From Perilla frutescens (taxonomy: Eukaryota > Streptophyta > Magnoliopsida > Lamiales > Lamiaceae), in assembly GCA_026008535.1 (NCBI GenBank), contig BRKX01000002.1, positions 75,413,380-75,477,379 on the forward strand: DNA of 64,000 nt. The letters are read 5' to 3'. Made by a program: the position numbers and the translations under genes. Below are positions 21,716-36,700 of this stretch, piece by piece. Below the pieces are notes generated by a model. That model did no database searches. It was not told the origin of the DNA and saw only the letters and a program-made list of their open reading frames with translations. Position 1 is the first letter of the stretch; each line of letters begins with the position of its first letter.

Positions 21716-24700
21716 CTACATTAGAGGGAGGTACGCCCCTCCATGTCCTTTCCTCAGGATAAGGGGTCCAGCATTTTCAGGGACCTTATCCAGCTCCCTG
21801 TTGCATGCTTCGACTACGTCGTCAAAACCAGTCGCTGAGGTGGCCAAATGATGTTTGAACCTGATGTCCCTGGTCCTCTTCAGCAAGCATCTATAAGATC
21901 TCCCAATATACTTTGCCCAATCTGCTGGCAAGCCGCCTCCAGTCAGCCACACTGAGAACTGGGATTGATCCCCGCGTGCTTGCATCTCAGACCGATAAAA
22001 TCTTGCAAGTTCAGCTAGCATTGATGGCTGGAGAGGTAGCACAGCAACGAATTCAGCTACAAACTGCTCGGTGAGTTCGGGGTTAAGCATCTGTTCCCAG
22101 AGCACCAGAGCCCATTCACTTGGCTGGTTAAGGCCGTAGGCTTCAGCAACGATTAAGGCCTCCTGAAACCGAGATTGTTCTACTAATATCCTTCGTGCAT
22201 TAGTTTCAGAAAGATCAAGCCATTTGGTATCTGGCATTCGAATCTGTAGGGATACAAGTGATGCCTGAGCACAAGCTTTGCGAGTTTTGTTGCCAGCATC
22301 AATGGACGAGTGCACTTCTGCAGCCTCAATGAAATAACGCATGGATTCAAGGAGCTCTTCATTTTGATCCCTGTCGTAACGATGAAACCACTGTTGAGAT
22401 GACAGCTTTGCACGTGACTCCAGAAGCGCAGCAGTTTCATGCTTCATGTCAAAGTGACTATAAACCTGAAGAACAGAATGTTTATTATGGTCTTGATGAG
22501 AAGATGCAAAAGTGAATTTAATTCTTCAAGTGTATAATGGGAAATTGGTCTAGTCAGATAGCAAATGAACGAACCATGGCAAACGCATCAAGATCGCTTG
22601 GATTAAATTGCTTGAGTGATGTCAAAACAGCCATTCGGAATCCTCTAACAGCCTCAGCAGTACCGCTGTTAGCATCTGCAGCCGCAGAATATTTTTGAAG
22701 GAGGAGATCAAGTTGGCCATTTTCAATAAGAATCCCAAGTATGAAATTGAGTGCGTGGAAGTTTCCAACTCCTGTAATCAAGCGAGCAAGACACGAAAAA
22801 TCACCCTCCGATACATAAGCTTCTACCCTGGTTGCAGCAAGAGCTACAAGCACATCAACTCCATCGAGGCATGCTGACAACTTATAGAAGTGATGGGATA
22901 GAATGAGGAGCTCAACCTGCATCAAAAAAAGAAAAAAGAAAAAAAAAGGTCAACGACAAGCAGCTGCATCAGTTTGGGAAATAATTATGTTGTGATATAA
23001 AACAGAACGAACAAGGGACAATTGAGGGCAGTGCAGTCACATAGGGAGTGTTACCAATTAATCCATGTTCACATTTTTTCCACCTAGGTGATGGAAATAA
23101 GAAAAAGGTTCTAGTGGTAGATAAAAAATATTTATGTAGGGATCATGATCGCTGGGAACATTGTTCACTTAATGAATATTTCACCAAGTCTTTAACCTTA
23201 AGTTATAAGTGAGGCGTGAGCACCGCTTCAAATTAAAGGAGAATAAAAATTACCTCACATGCATGGGGTATTTCTTGCCCTGTGATAACTAATCTCATTA
23301 ACGCATGGCCAATTTCTGAATCAGAAGGACAGAGCTCAGCCCATTTTAGGAAGTCAGAAATTCTCCATAGCAGTGGAGCAGGTCCTTCCTCCTTCTGAGA
23401 TTCCATATAACCCCCACGATGTGCTGCTAATAGACCCTGAAAGATTTCGACAGAATGGCATTAGATCTCAAGAACTATACTGACAAATTGCTGAAACTGT
23501 AGGCGACACATGATTCAATAAGTAAAGTTTGTGCAGCCCAATTGACTTACCAAATACATGATAAAAGAATGTTGAGAATTTCTATTTTTATATTTTTGCC
23601 TTAGGCAGTTGAGAAAGACATGCAGCAACTGCAGCCTCTCAATTTCAAAATCTACAACTATTTTAATATATTTTTTAAAAAAGTATTATTACACAAGTAT
23701 CAGATATCACCTTTAGAAAGGATTCAGCAAGGATTTGAGCAATACTAGCAGCTGGCATTGAGTGTGTTTGAACTAAAAGATGGGCTTCCTCAAAAGACTC
23801 TTGAGCTTTGAGAGAAAGCAATTGCAGCAGTTCTATTGGCTGTTTCTCGAATGCCTCTGAAAATGTTAGACCAAGCACGTTTGCAGCCTTCACAACAGAG
23901 ATTATCCTCCTGCATAGTCCACGCCCACTACCTTCCTTTAGAAGACTTGCCAAACTCTCCAAAACCTATGTTTTGCAATTGACAATTAAAAATGGGAATT
24001 TCACTTAGAATTCTGATGTTAGAAACATTCAGAAAAGATTGCAAATATCATAATTCATAAGGTATTGATAAAGAAAGAAAGAAAGAAAGAAAGAAAGAAA
24101 TATCATAAGGAATCTTCTGAATTCTGTCCTAAATCCAAATACCACAAACATATAATATCGCAAGTAAACACCAAAAATAGATATAAACTTAGCAGAAGTT
24201 GCAACTGGATGCATCAGTCATAATGCTCCTTCATCGTGGAGGGGGAAAAGATTCACAAGCACTAAGGTATGATTGAGTTTGCAGGCAAGTTGCAACGACT
24301 GCACTAGGAATTTCCAATAATAATAATATTTATAATAATAAAATGGTAATACTTGACATTACCTGCAGGGGGTCAATCACCCGCTGCTCAGCCAGTAGAT
24401 TGTATGACTGTATAACGGAGAGTACATCGTTGTCCAGCATTGACATTGACACCTTGTTGCTTGGAGTTGAAAGAGCAGCAAGCTTCAAAGCCGCATCAAC
24501 AAGGAAAAATTCAGAAGGCATGTTGTCAGGAGCAAGTTTATTTTGCAGTTGTCTGGCCGCAGTTATTTGTCCAAACTCCAACAACGAAAGAACAGCTCTT
24601 TCTAGCTCAGCAGGCCCAACTCTTTCCTCCCACCTCGACAACGAGGCATCAATTTTTAAGTTTTCATCAAGAAATTGGGTCTCATCTCTGGGGTTGAGTG

Positions 24701-27700
24701 GTATAGATTCAGACTCGAACTTCTTATCTCCCGCATCAAAAAAGGACTTTCTTGATGATCCAGAGCCTTTTGCTCTCCTTTTTGTTTTCAAGCCCCCTCC
24801 AGCAGTGCTTGAAAAGCTGGAATCAACAGTTTGAGTCATCCTAACATGAGTCTGACCATTTTCTCTATCATTCTTCTCGGAAGATTTGAGCCTAAGTCCA
24901 TTTATATGATTGTCCATTTTAGCAATAATGCTTGCTGTACGGTCCATTAAGTCAGAACCCTTGCCAGCTCCAGACTCCCGGGTGGGGTAGGTTGATGAAT
25001 CTTCACCTTCATTCTTTACCAGAGCTTCCGATTCCACAGCCAAGAGCCACACTCTGGTCTCGATTTCGCGTAGAAGGTGTGGTGGGTAAACCCTGCAGAG
25101 ATTGTTCATTTTGAGTACCTCAATCGTTCAATGGAAAACAAACTTTAAGCAAAATACTCGGTTACTGGAAAAAGTTGAAAATAAAAAACTAAAAACCAAA
25201 ACAAAAAGAATAAGGAAACAAAATCTCACGGGTTTGACAAAGTTGTCATTCCACTCAGCCACTGCAGAGCAAGTAGCAATATATCATGAAGTTCTCTTGT
25301 TGAAATATCTTTTTCTGCTGCTTCGGCATGTTTTAGGAAGAACTGTCCAGCCTACATACTCACAAAAGAGGAGAATATTTTCAGGTAATGAGTGACTTTC
25401 TCAAATAGAGATACAGAGAATATAGGTGACTGGTAACCATATAAATCTGTCCCACAAGCACCTCTTCCATCAACCGCCCGACTTTACCCCACCCCATCAA
25501 AGATTAAAGGGAAAGAAGACAAGAGCAACTCCGATGCACAACGCTTATTTGGTGCAGATTCTACACCAAATAGGTGCAATTTCAGCATCAACTCCAACCC
25601 GCAAATGTTGCACCAAATAAGAATATTCTACAACAGATTTTATTCTGTCTTATAATCTAATTATAAACATACTTAATAATTTAGTACTTTTTAAAATGGT
25701 AATTATTCAAAATTAATAACGATTAATTATATAATATTTCAAAAAAGTTATATAATATTTCAAAAAATAACTGTGAGATAATTTATTTATTTACTTATTG
25801 AGATAATTTATACATTAAATTAAATTTATTAGGTAATTCATAATCTTACCTGCAGCGCTGGGAAGGAATATCTGATGAAAAGTGTCTGGCAGTGGCTCCA
25901 CAAAGCAACCCTCTCTTCTGGGATATCCCAAAGAAATTCCCTCCATTCTGCAACCATGGCTTCAGCCTAGACAATTGCAGAAACATATGAAAATCTATTA
26001 AGAGAAAAATTAAATGAAAGCTGATCAAGTCACCCAATTCCTCTATGATGAATGTACAGCATCTTTTAGTTCCAAATAAATGTATCTTCAGCTCATGAAC
26101 AACCTCATCTCCTTAGAGTCATAGGTCACACATGGAGGAAATTTCCTACAGCAGCACCATTACCTGACCACTATAGAGGGTTTCAAGACATTTCTACTAG
26201 CCAATCATATAAAAACAACACCAATTAAATCTAACTGTCAGGCACTGTATGATAGTATATCAGACTATCTTTTGGCATATTGAAAAAAAAAAAAAAAAAA
26301 AAACTTATTTAGAAATTCAATTGGAAAGCTTAAGGTAGTTTAAGCATAAGACCCCACAAGTAATAATATGAAGATCACCATCAATAAAAAAGCTCTTAAT
26401 GCGCAGAACAGAGTGCAGCGAACTTCATGACATCTATTTGCATTTACAAATGGAAGACAAAAAGTTAAACCAAGTTACCTGCATTTCAGTTACATGACTA
26501 GCTGCAGATTTCCAACACGATTCACCACTGGCCTCCAACTTCTTGGCCCAACTGCGTGCTTGTTCCCAATACCCATTCTTTTCTAATGCAGTTAGAAGCG
26601 AAGCATCATCAAATGTTTCATTTCCTAGGAGGGGGCATTCATCACTCCGCAGAGAGGGTTCAGCCATATCTATTTTCCAAGACAGTTGCCCATATCGTGA
26701 GGCAATAGACCCTCCATCACCAAAGTCAGTAGCAGCAAGGAGCCTTAGCAAGCATCTTTTTTCATATGGAGATGGGCAAGTCAAAAGCATAGCATCAGCA
26801 GCTTTGACAGCAATGGAACGTGTCCATGAGTTCCCAATTTTCCCTTCTCTTTCCCAATTAGGCAGTGTAAGAGGAGACTCTTCCTTAATTCTGGTTGAAA
26901 ATAATCCAAGATGTGCTGAAGCCTCTGAGAGGCGCATTTGTGAGAAAGCCTAGGAAAGAACAATACATCTAATTGATCAAACTATCCAGCTGAACATTGA
27001 TGGCAAAAAATCAAGTAATGCAAGGTTCATAGTAACTTATGCTCTTTTCTTTTTAATTAAGAAAGAAAAAGCTCAGCTGATTTGGTAAACAATCATCTAT
27101 AGTAAAAAAAGGAATTACAAACAAAGAACTGGAAAATCACAAGAGGAAGCAATATAAAAACTTATATACTTTACGTTTCTCATTCTGGCAGTTTGAAATA
27201 AGACAAAATTTTAGTACTCAATAAAAGGACCCTTACACCTGTAACCTCATATTTAAAGAAATTCAGGTAGAATACTCCAAAAGGTGAAGGATTAAAAATA
27301 TACAAAACGAAAGTTGTTATTTGCAAGCCAGTTACTCCTTGGGATCCCAAAAGAACTATGATATAAATTATATCATATACTAAATTGAAGCAGGGTTCAA
27401 AATGAAATTGTTGGTAATGATCAGGCCAGGAGAAACCAAATTTCGATTTCACATTTACTGCTAACATTTTCTACTTGAACTGATAAACAGATGTACATTA
27501 ACCAACCTGAAGAGCACGAATGAAAGGTAACAGCGAGCACGACGGCAGAAATATCTCAAAAGCTTGTAGCAGAGGAAGGAACAGGTGCTGCTCACAGAGC
27601 ACAGCTACCATTCTTGACAAAGCATTGGCCATTCTAATAGAATCAGTTAAAAACTTGGAATCTTCATCACCTATTTTCTCCCTTTCTTCTTCATGAAGAA

Positions 27701-30700
27701 AACCTTGAGTATTAGAAACAGTAGAGCTTTTAGAACTTAGAGAATCTGCTGAAGTCAAAGAATCCACTGGAACAGGTTCCTGAAGGCGCCTACGCTTTGA
27801 GTTTTTCCTATTATAACGAAATGTTATGGCTCTAGCACTAGCAGGAAGGGAATTAGTAACCTCAACAGCAGCTCCAACATTTCTTGCAATTTGAGATGCA
27901 ATGTCATTAACTTTGATGGCAGAAGTCTCCCTAATAAGACATGAAAATTCCATTTTATTATTCTCCAAACTAAAGAAAAGAGTCAATTGAAAGAAGCAAG
28001 TCTTAAAAGGGTATAAATTATGATTTGGAAAGATCCACAAGCTGATTTAGGGAAATGCTTGAAGCATAAAAAAAAAATACAGTACTATGCTGATAATCAA
28101 GGATGATAATAAAAACCTTGCTGCAGTTATTTCCAGCCAAACGGTTAGGCAGGACATTGGAGAGACATCAGGAAAGCAAGATGCAATCATGGCCAAAATC
28201 GACCAGCATAAGTTCTTTGCTTTCAGGAGAAGAGCCTCTCCAGGTTTTTCCCGTCTTTCACACTCCGCTATAATTCCAAATAATTCAACAGGCATGCAAA
28301 GATTCTCATTCAACAGAAAATTTATGTCCTTTTCTCCAGTATCTATGTTCAATGGACCAGCTTTTTTCCTAGACTGCATGTTTCTCAAAACTGTTGAAAT
28401 GTGAGTCTTTAAACGGGGGTCACTGAACTCCTTCGATGCCTGACACATGGCAAACAAGACAAATATGGAATGGCATCAGCTACTACCATTTAAAAGAAAA
28501 AATGAAAAAGTAATCAACAGCGTGGTATATTTTTTGGGAACACTTTCTAATAGACATGAAGCTTACCACTTGGATTACTGTTTCAAAAGGATATTTCCCA
28601 ACTTGAACTTCGGACAAAAAGCCAACCTGTTTCAGGGTTGGAGACACAAATGAGTTTACTCTTAGCTACCAAAAAGGCATATCAACAGGTCCGAATAAGG
28701 AAATAGACAATAAAAAGTGTACCCAATCGTTATCCCTTGCTAATACAGCAAGATATTTAGTGCTTAAAGGAATGTTATGCATCTGACAAAAAGCTGTGAC
28801 CAATTGCCAGTGCTGGCTTGTGGCTTTCTGTTGAGACCTTAAGTCAGCTCCATCTCCATTTCCACTTGACAACCAAGACCCACAGGTCATGCCATTGGAT
28901 GGAAATGGAAGACTTGCCTTTTCCAAGTTCTGAAGAACAACCAGCAAAGCTCGTGATGGCTGATTCGAAACGCTATTGTTTCTGTCACCTTTCCGCATTA
29001 TGCTACTAGAACATTTATGAAGATAATCATCAGCCAGTGTTCTAGCAAGAGATTCTGTTATATCAACTTCAACAGGTGGTTGAAGAAATGCAGTGCCCCT
29101 AGGAGATAGTTGTCTGTACTGACTGTTCTCTGCGGACTTGTAGAAAGAAGATATTCTTCTCACGGCAGCAATATCTATTCGAAGAGTACTAGCCGAAAAA
29201 CCACATAGTTCCAAAAGAAAAGCGCATGAAGCCACCAATACAGAGTCATCAAAATGCTCAATAGCAAGGGGTATAACCTGAACATCAGAAAGAGAGCAGA
29301 AAAGTGAGGACCAGATTGACACCAGAACCATAGGGAAATGATAAACTTCGTAGCCTTGACAATTCTTAAACTTTTATGCACAACGGGCAACCCAAAGTAG
29401 ACCATCCACCCAGTTCTCGACTTAACACAGATAACAGATGTGCGTACACAATTTAGACCAATCTACGCCAGTAATGAACACAAACAGAAAGAAAGAAAGA
29501 TTGAGATGATTGACATGAGATGAGTCTATCATGGTATTAGCATGTTTAGTTATTGACTCCATTCCACCAGAGTATAAGCAGTAAACATGCAGAAAAGCGC
29601 AGTTGATTTTCCAATGCATCTTATCAATGATAACTTTCTATTCCCTATGCACAATGAACTTAATTCTTACAGATGAGAGAAGAGACTCTTCACTCTCAGT
29701 TATTGGTGCAAGGAGGGTCTGCACATCTGACTGTACATTTGTTTGCCCAGTTGATGGGGATTCAGATTGCCCCCGATGCTTATTATTATCAGATTTCAAA
29801 TTATGGACCCTTGCTGAAACGAGATGGTTTAAAGCAGCTAATGCACGCCCACGATGCAAATGGTGTTCAAGTCCAACTTCCGCTCCCTGAAAACAAAGCA
29901 CACTGTGATATCACAAAACAATAGAAGGAACAAAAGTCAACCCCCCCCCCCCCTCTCCCAAAATGTGGATGTTAACAATTTCACAAGCTGTTTTTGAGAA
30001 GGATTAATAGCATTCATGATATAGAAAGTTTCCTGGTATGCATGACTATGGATTTTTCAGAGACAGAGATCAATTACCTCTATAGAAGATGCATAGAGTT
30101 CCTCTTCTATATGTCTTTGGATGGCAGCTTCCCATGACGTGGCACTAATCTGAGCATGACCACTTGAATTTACGACATAATAGATGTCTCTCAGAAGGGA
30201 AAGTTCTTCGGTCTCTGAATCAGCTAACGATTGCCAGCCAATAGGGCCCTGTTCAGACAAAAATTAAGTATTATGTACATATAAAGACGAAGTGACAATT
30301 CCTCAGACAAGCAGATAACTAGTCCAGCATCGAAATAACCTGCACGTAGAGCTGAATCAATCTCCGTACTGCCTTAGGAAACCAGAATGGGATCATCTGA
30401 AGAATTGAAGTATCTCGTATAGAAGAGAAGAATACACCTTCCCGCCAGTTCAAGTAGTCTAACAACTCAGAGTATCCTGACACTATACCAAAGAAAAAAA
30501 ATTAGGAAGTCCCAAGAGAATGTATGGGATGATATTCAATTGTACAATATTGTATGCATGAAATGGAAAAGAGTAGAGTATAAGATTATAGAACTTACTT
30601 TTTGTCTTAAGAGACAAATTGCAGCAAACAGGATCTTGACCAAAACATGCTGCCACAAGGGTGTTCCACAATGTAGGGAACCGATGAAGGGCTGGTCTGA

Positions 30701-33700
30701 GGTTCTCCAAGGTGCATTGGGCGGAGCTACAGTGCCTATTTACACTGCCACTACTAAGGCATTCTTGTAGAGGAGCAGGAGCAAACATCAATGTGGCTAA
30801 AGCGGCCATTTCTCCTGCTCCTTCTGCAATGTCATCAACAGCTTGGATGATGTCATCAGTCTCCAGAACAGTAAGTTTATTACCTGGAACTAAATTCCGG
30901 GCAGCAACAGCACGGGCATTCGAAAATGATACATCATATTCCTTTCCTTTAACCCTGACCAAGAGCAAACATTTTGCCCACTCATTATCACCCTGAAAAA
31001 ACAAGCAGTATGAATAAATAACCTCAAAATTGTTGGATTTGTATATTACATGTCATTACCCTATCAAAAAGATCTAAGAAATACACGAGTTGAATTTGCA
31101 CAGCATTTGTCAAGAGCATAACTTGCAGGGGCAAAAATTATGTGACAGCCATGATCAACTTCATGTGACTGATAAATTGCACGACTCAAAAGCAAATTAT
31201 ATCATGTAATGTCCGCTACCACTACATGCATCTCCTAAAACCAGAGAAACAAAAACTGAATAAGAAACAAATAATAATCTGCTAAACTTACTGCTGCATC
31301 CAATAAAAAGGAAAGGGAATCATGGTCAATAGCCAGTTTGTGTACATCAAGATATATGTCCAGAAGGTTCAGCAAGTTATACTGGGCGCAAAAGCGTACA
31401 ACAACTTTATGTAGAGATTGGACTGCATTTGGATCAATAGATGCATCACCAATAACAAGTAGGGTATCCGATGAACTATCATTGGTTCCATCCAGGAAAG
31501 AATTGTCATGTAAATCAATCATAAAACCTGACTGGGCCAGCAAATGTACAATATCTGATACACTGTTCCAGTAATCCACCAAAAAGATAAATTTTTTTGC
31601 AAGCTGATGCTCCATTTGCCTCCTTAACCACGTGGAACATGTCCTGTTTGTAGAAAACCTGAAAAGCCTGATGTTTGGGACATTCATGCATACAGTGTCC
31701 AAATCTTCAAGGAAACCTGAGTAACTGTATCCAGGAAGCTCCTGACCATACTCAATGGATGAAGCTGGATGTATATCGTCCAAGCTGATGCTAAGGCTTC
31801 CAGGAGACAGTGCATATGGTGGAACTACCTCTAGTAGCTTGGAAACTTCTAACCAGTCGTTATGGCATGCATGGTACTCAAGTTGGGATTCCCACAATAC
31901 ATTAACACCCATAAGAAGAGGTTGGTCCAGAAGTATCTGCACAGAAGAAAAGATGCTAAAACTGAACAGCAGTTTCCCTTGGAAATTTTTTCTATAAATT
32001 ATTGTTAATGGAAGGATAATACTGCACAACCTACATAGACTTTGCCCTTTAAATATGTAATAACCTTTGTATTTGTATTCTCGGCCACATACTTGAAACA
32101 GCTTACAAAATGGTATAAAAAATTCAAAAAAATGAGAACTGATCAGGAAATAAAAGCAGTTCAATACGTGTCACGTATTTTATTCATCTTCCTTTTAAGA
32201 TAAACCAAGTTGGGAGGGAAAAGAAAAACAAAATCTCCAATAATGCCAACAGAATTGTATATATGAGCTTCATAGTCTACGAGGAATAAAGAGCCTTGAG
32301 TCCTTGACCGACAATAGTAAATTGCTACTTCAGGCTAGCACATGCAGGTATCTGAATACAAACTCACACAACATGTTTAAATATTCTAGAGAATTGAAGT
32401 TCAATCATCCAATCCATGTGGAACTTTCCTAAGAAACCAAAAGCAGAATACATGAATTAAGGAGTTACCCAGTATATTCTACTCCAATTATGAAATATAA
32501 GTGTATATTCCAATTACATTTGAATTTATTAAGACCCATGATTATTTATTAATGTCTCCCGACCGAATTTGGCTAGACATTTGGCAATTGTACGGTAGAT
32601 GGTCTTTGTAAATCAAATTCCTCATCTCCTTGTACTCATTTACTGTAACAAGTCATGATGGCCAAGAGCAAATCACATGACTATCATATGATGAACTCAA
32701 ATTCAGACCTTACGTTTGTCTAATCTACTGTCCACATATGTATAAAACCCCATATCAAGTCTGCGAAGTTGGGTACGGTGTATTCACACTTATTGCCATT
32801 TCAAACTCCTACATCATGTTTTAACCTTGACAATTTGATTTCACAACTACACTGTGCTTTCTTCTACTTCATATGGAATTACTGTCTTATATATCCATTA
32901 TTAACAAAACTCACAAATAACTTATGAGTTAGCAATTTATGTTGAAAGTGCATTCTGATTATGCTTCAAATAAAGACATGATACCATCATCAAGATCTTC
33001 TTATGGCAGTTTTTTCATTTTCCAAAGCAAACAGAAGACACTCTTTAGGAGTTTTCAAACTTGTTCTACATAATTGGCAATATTCAGATCCAATAATGAC
33101 AATTAAGTCAAAAGTATAAAGATAACAATGTCAAGAATTAGATTATAGAGCTGTTACAACCAGTAGTTCACTACACCATGTTCAATATGTGAATCAACAA
33201 CCAATCCACAGAAAGCAGGACTTTGCATGTGACACTACCTCCCATCAAAGAAGGAGAAAGGTATGTATGCTGAATGAATCCATAAAATGCCTTAATTATG
33301 CCTTGGACTACTACATATCTCCAAACAACTCAACAAGCTTCTTTGAGAATCCTACAAGCTTAACATAATGATGCCTTTATGAATACAAAGACAAAGAATG
33401 TATTGCATAATTAACTGCAAGAAGCTCAAGATCGTCATTCATAAACCGAGTCAACAAAGAAAAATATATACCAGAACACAGTTAAAATACAGGACAACAT
33501 ATAAGCAGCCAGACTATCAGTCAAGGTGAAAAGAGCAAATTAATGATAGCCTTAGCCAAGATCTAACTTACCCGGTCAACAACTCTTTGATCCCAGACAT
33601 CCGACCAAGCTGCAGCAGTAGCCCAATAAGCAGCATGACTAGGGTCATCGTCTAGTTCAGCAGCAACAGAATGTTCGTCAATGGTCGTCCATGAACCCAA

Positions 33701-36700
33701 AACAACTCCATCAATCTCACCACATGAAATGATGAGATCCTTAAACAGTGGATGCAATAGGTGCAGACTTATCTCCCCAGGTGGATTTTCATTAGATGCT
33801 CTCTTAAGCTCCTTTCGCCGGGTAGCTAACGTGCTGAAGAAACTATTACAAGGATACATCCTCTATGGAAAAAACATAATAGTGTTAGTTCATTAGAAAT
33901 CCACTGCAAAGTATCATAATTCTATAGCATAAATGCATAAAACCCATATTATTTAGTGAAAATGCAAAAGAAATCACTGTTGAGAAAATAGAATAAAACC
34001 ATGGTGTCATAAAAGACATGTCCGAACTCACTCTCACCACTAGTCAAGTCTAATGGTATTAAATTTCTTTTCAGAAAATGCATGTTGATAGGCTTCATTT
34101 TGTTTGCTTTACTCTTGAATTGAGAATTTCAACCATTGAAGCTGAAAAGAATATGATTCCCGTAGGCCATAACTCATCCCATCAACCATTAGTTCTCTAG
34201 TGAGAAAATGTGACGATTTAGCATGTCACTCGATCATTTTAGAAAGTAAAAAGTTCCACCCATGACTTATATAATAATTTTGTTTTCTGTGCAATCAGGG
34301 ACGGACACGGGGGGGCTAGTGGGGGCACCCGCCCCCCCTCAATTTTTGACCTTTTATATATATATAAATATATAATGTATTATATAAGTATAATATAATT
34401 TACATTGTAATATTGTTTTTCGCCCCCCCAAAATTGAAATTCCTACATTTCGCCCCCCCAAGTTGACATTCCTGCGTCCGTCTCTGTGTGCAATTAAGAA
34501 TAACTTTTTAACCACAGATTTTATCACTTAAGCCCTATCATTATTCCTTTTAATAGAGTATTTGATTTGTGTATCTACTCTTAGAGCAAAAGAAATTGAA
34601 ATAGAAATGCAACTCAATAGATTTTCATGTGTGTAGTTTTGTACTACTACAAAAAAGTCAGAATTTTAATAACTTTTCTTTTAATTTTCACAAATGGGTG
34701 AAAAGAATTACAGCTTAAAATATTATATATTGAAATAGTTAACGAAATTCAAGAAATCGTCCAGGTTAATTAAATTTAAATGGTATGTGAAGTTATTCAG
34801 TCAACATAGGCACCCAATCATCCTGGCATATGCCCTATTCATGTAAACTATAAGGCCATTCTTTATTTCTTTTAGCATAGTGCATTTGCGCATTTCACCA
34901 ACACACTGTACTCAGGTTAAGGATCTTGGAAAGTTATAAACCATAAAACTGTCTCGAGTACCTCTATTAGTGACAACATTTCCAATATCTTCAACTCATG
35001 TGGCCCAAGGTATGTATATCTTTTCATCTCTTCTGCAACTAGCACCCGCAGAGATCTTCTGACAGTTCCAAAAACTAACTGCTTCAAGGTGATTTCGACA
35101 TCCTCTCCGAGCTTTTGCAATGTCGTTATACCAAGCCCTATCTCACCCTATCCATTGTAACTCATAAATAATTAGAAACAAACATGATAAATTATTTCAA
35201 CTTAATAACCAGAATCAACTGACCTTTACAAATAAATCATATGCAATCGCTCTTCCAGCAATCCGGACATCATTAAAGGTATCATGAGTTTCTGTGCCAG
35301 GTAACAAATTATTCTGATGATGAAGATGCAATCTGAGCACGGCGAGAGGAAGACGACCAGAAAGTAATGCATCTTTGACTACAGTTTTAAGGTCCATATT
35401 ATCCAACTCCCAACGTGCAATCATATCTTTAGGATTCTCTACTCTAGAAGTTCTTTTTCCAAATGCGCTTCCTTCAGAAACTAACACTGCTTTATCAAAG
35501 TTCTGAAAATCTGGGGTTTCAGCACCAACTGTATCCACGGGCATCAGAGCAAGGTTTTCTGCATTATTCAATTCTGTTCCTGATACAAGATGTGCAGTTC
35601 CACGTTGATCTGATATACTCAACAATAAGGCATCTTCTGAAACAGCTGGAAACTTGAATTCATCCTCCGATAAACCATTACTGACGGTGTTCGGCAATCC
35701 AGCATTAACCGTCTAAAACACCAGAAGAGTATCTGTCAATTGTGATCTCTACAGAAAAATAAGCAAAACATTTAAGAACTTACCAACAGTTGCCCCGGCC
35801 TTCTGAATTTTTCATTTAATTGCTGCTGCAAACTCCGAATAACCACCAAAAATCGTGCTGTTTCCGTAAGGCTTCTTGAAGTTCCCTCTTCATCATGCTC
35901 TTTTTCAGTCAACTCTAATAGAGGATAAGTACCATCATTACCACTAACCTCCAAGGGCTTCTCCACCACTTTCTTATGATGCAATAGGCCATATTTACGT
36001 ATGACCCTAGTTGCATAACTGGTGGCCAATGCTAGAAGCCTGCATCACAGTCACTGAAACCTAGTAACTGATATAGAACCTAGACATCAAAAGAAAATCA
36101 ACTGGAATTTGTTTGAGCACACTAAATGTGATCATCTAGTTACCACTGTACTAAATGGGAGAAGGAAAGATGATGATAGAACTGGGCAACGTCTTTCATT
36201 TCCCCCAACACCAAGGGGATGGACATTCCCCAAAAAAGAGATACGAAAGCACTATTCATGCAATCATTCCGTGTTACCAAGCATCATTTTTCATTCCTTT
36301 CCTCATCCCTAATCTCTAGACACAACCAAGCACCCCCTATATATTCCAGATACCAATGCGATGGTCCAAAGTTGTAAGAACCATATGACCTGTATGCACT
36401 AAGAAACTTAAACAAAGATTCACTAGCTCCCCCCCACCCCCAGTTCCTCCCAATGAAAAAAGCATACAAGAGAGAAAGAAACACTCACAACAGTTGCAAC
36501 ATGTTCAGCTTCTCTTATAAATCTTTAAGTAACACATGTATGATATACATGTGTTACTACAACATATTCAGCTTTTGCTAAATGCCTATGATGAGGTGTC
36601 AGATAACTGTGGCAGCTATGAGCTCAATTGACTAAAAGTTAATGTCTGCATTATGTTGTAATTTATGTGTCTTAATCTTAGATGAGGCACTTTAGTGGTA

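Noticed and set aside
24072..24100. (GAAA)n run in a spatacsin intron, and poly-C at 29941-29953
   Set aside because: Simple repeats in introns with no further structure; not worth separate entries.
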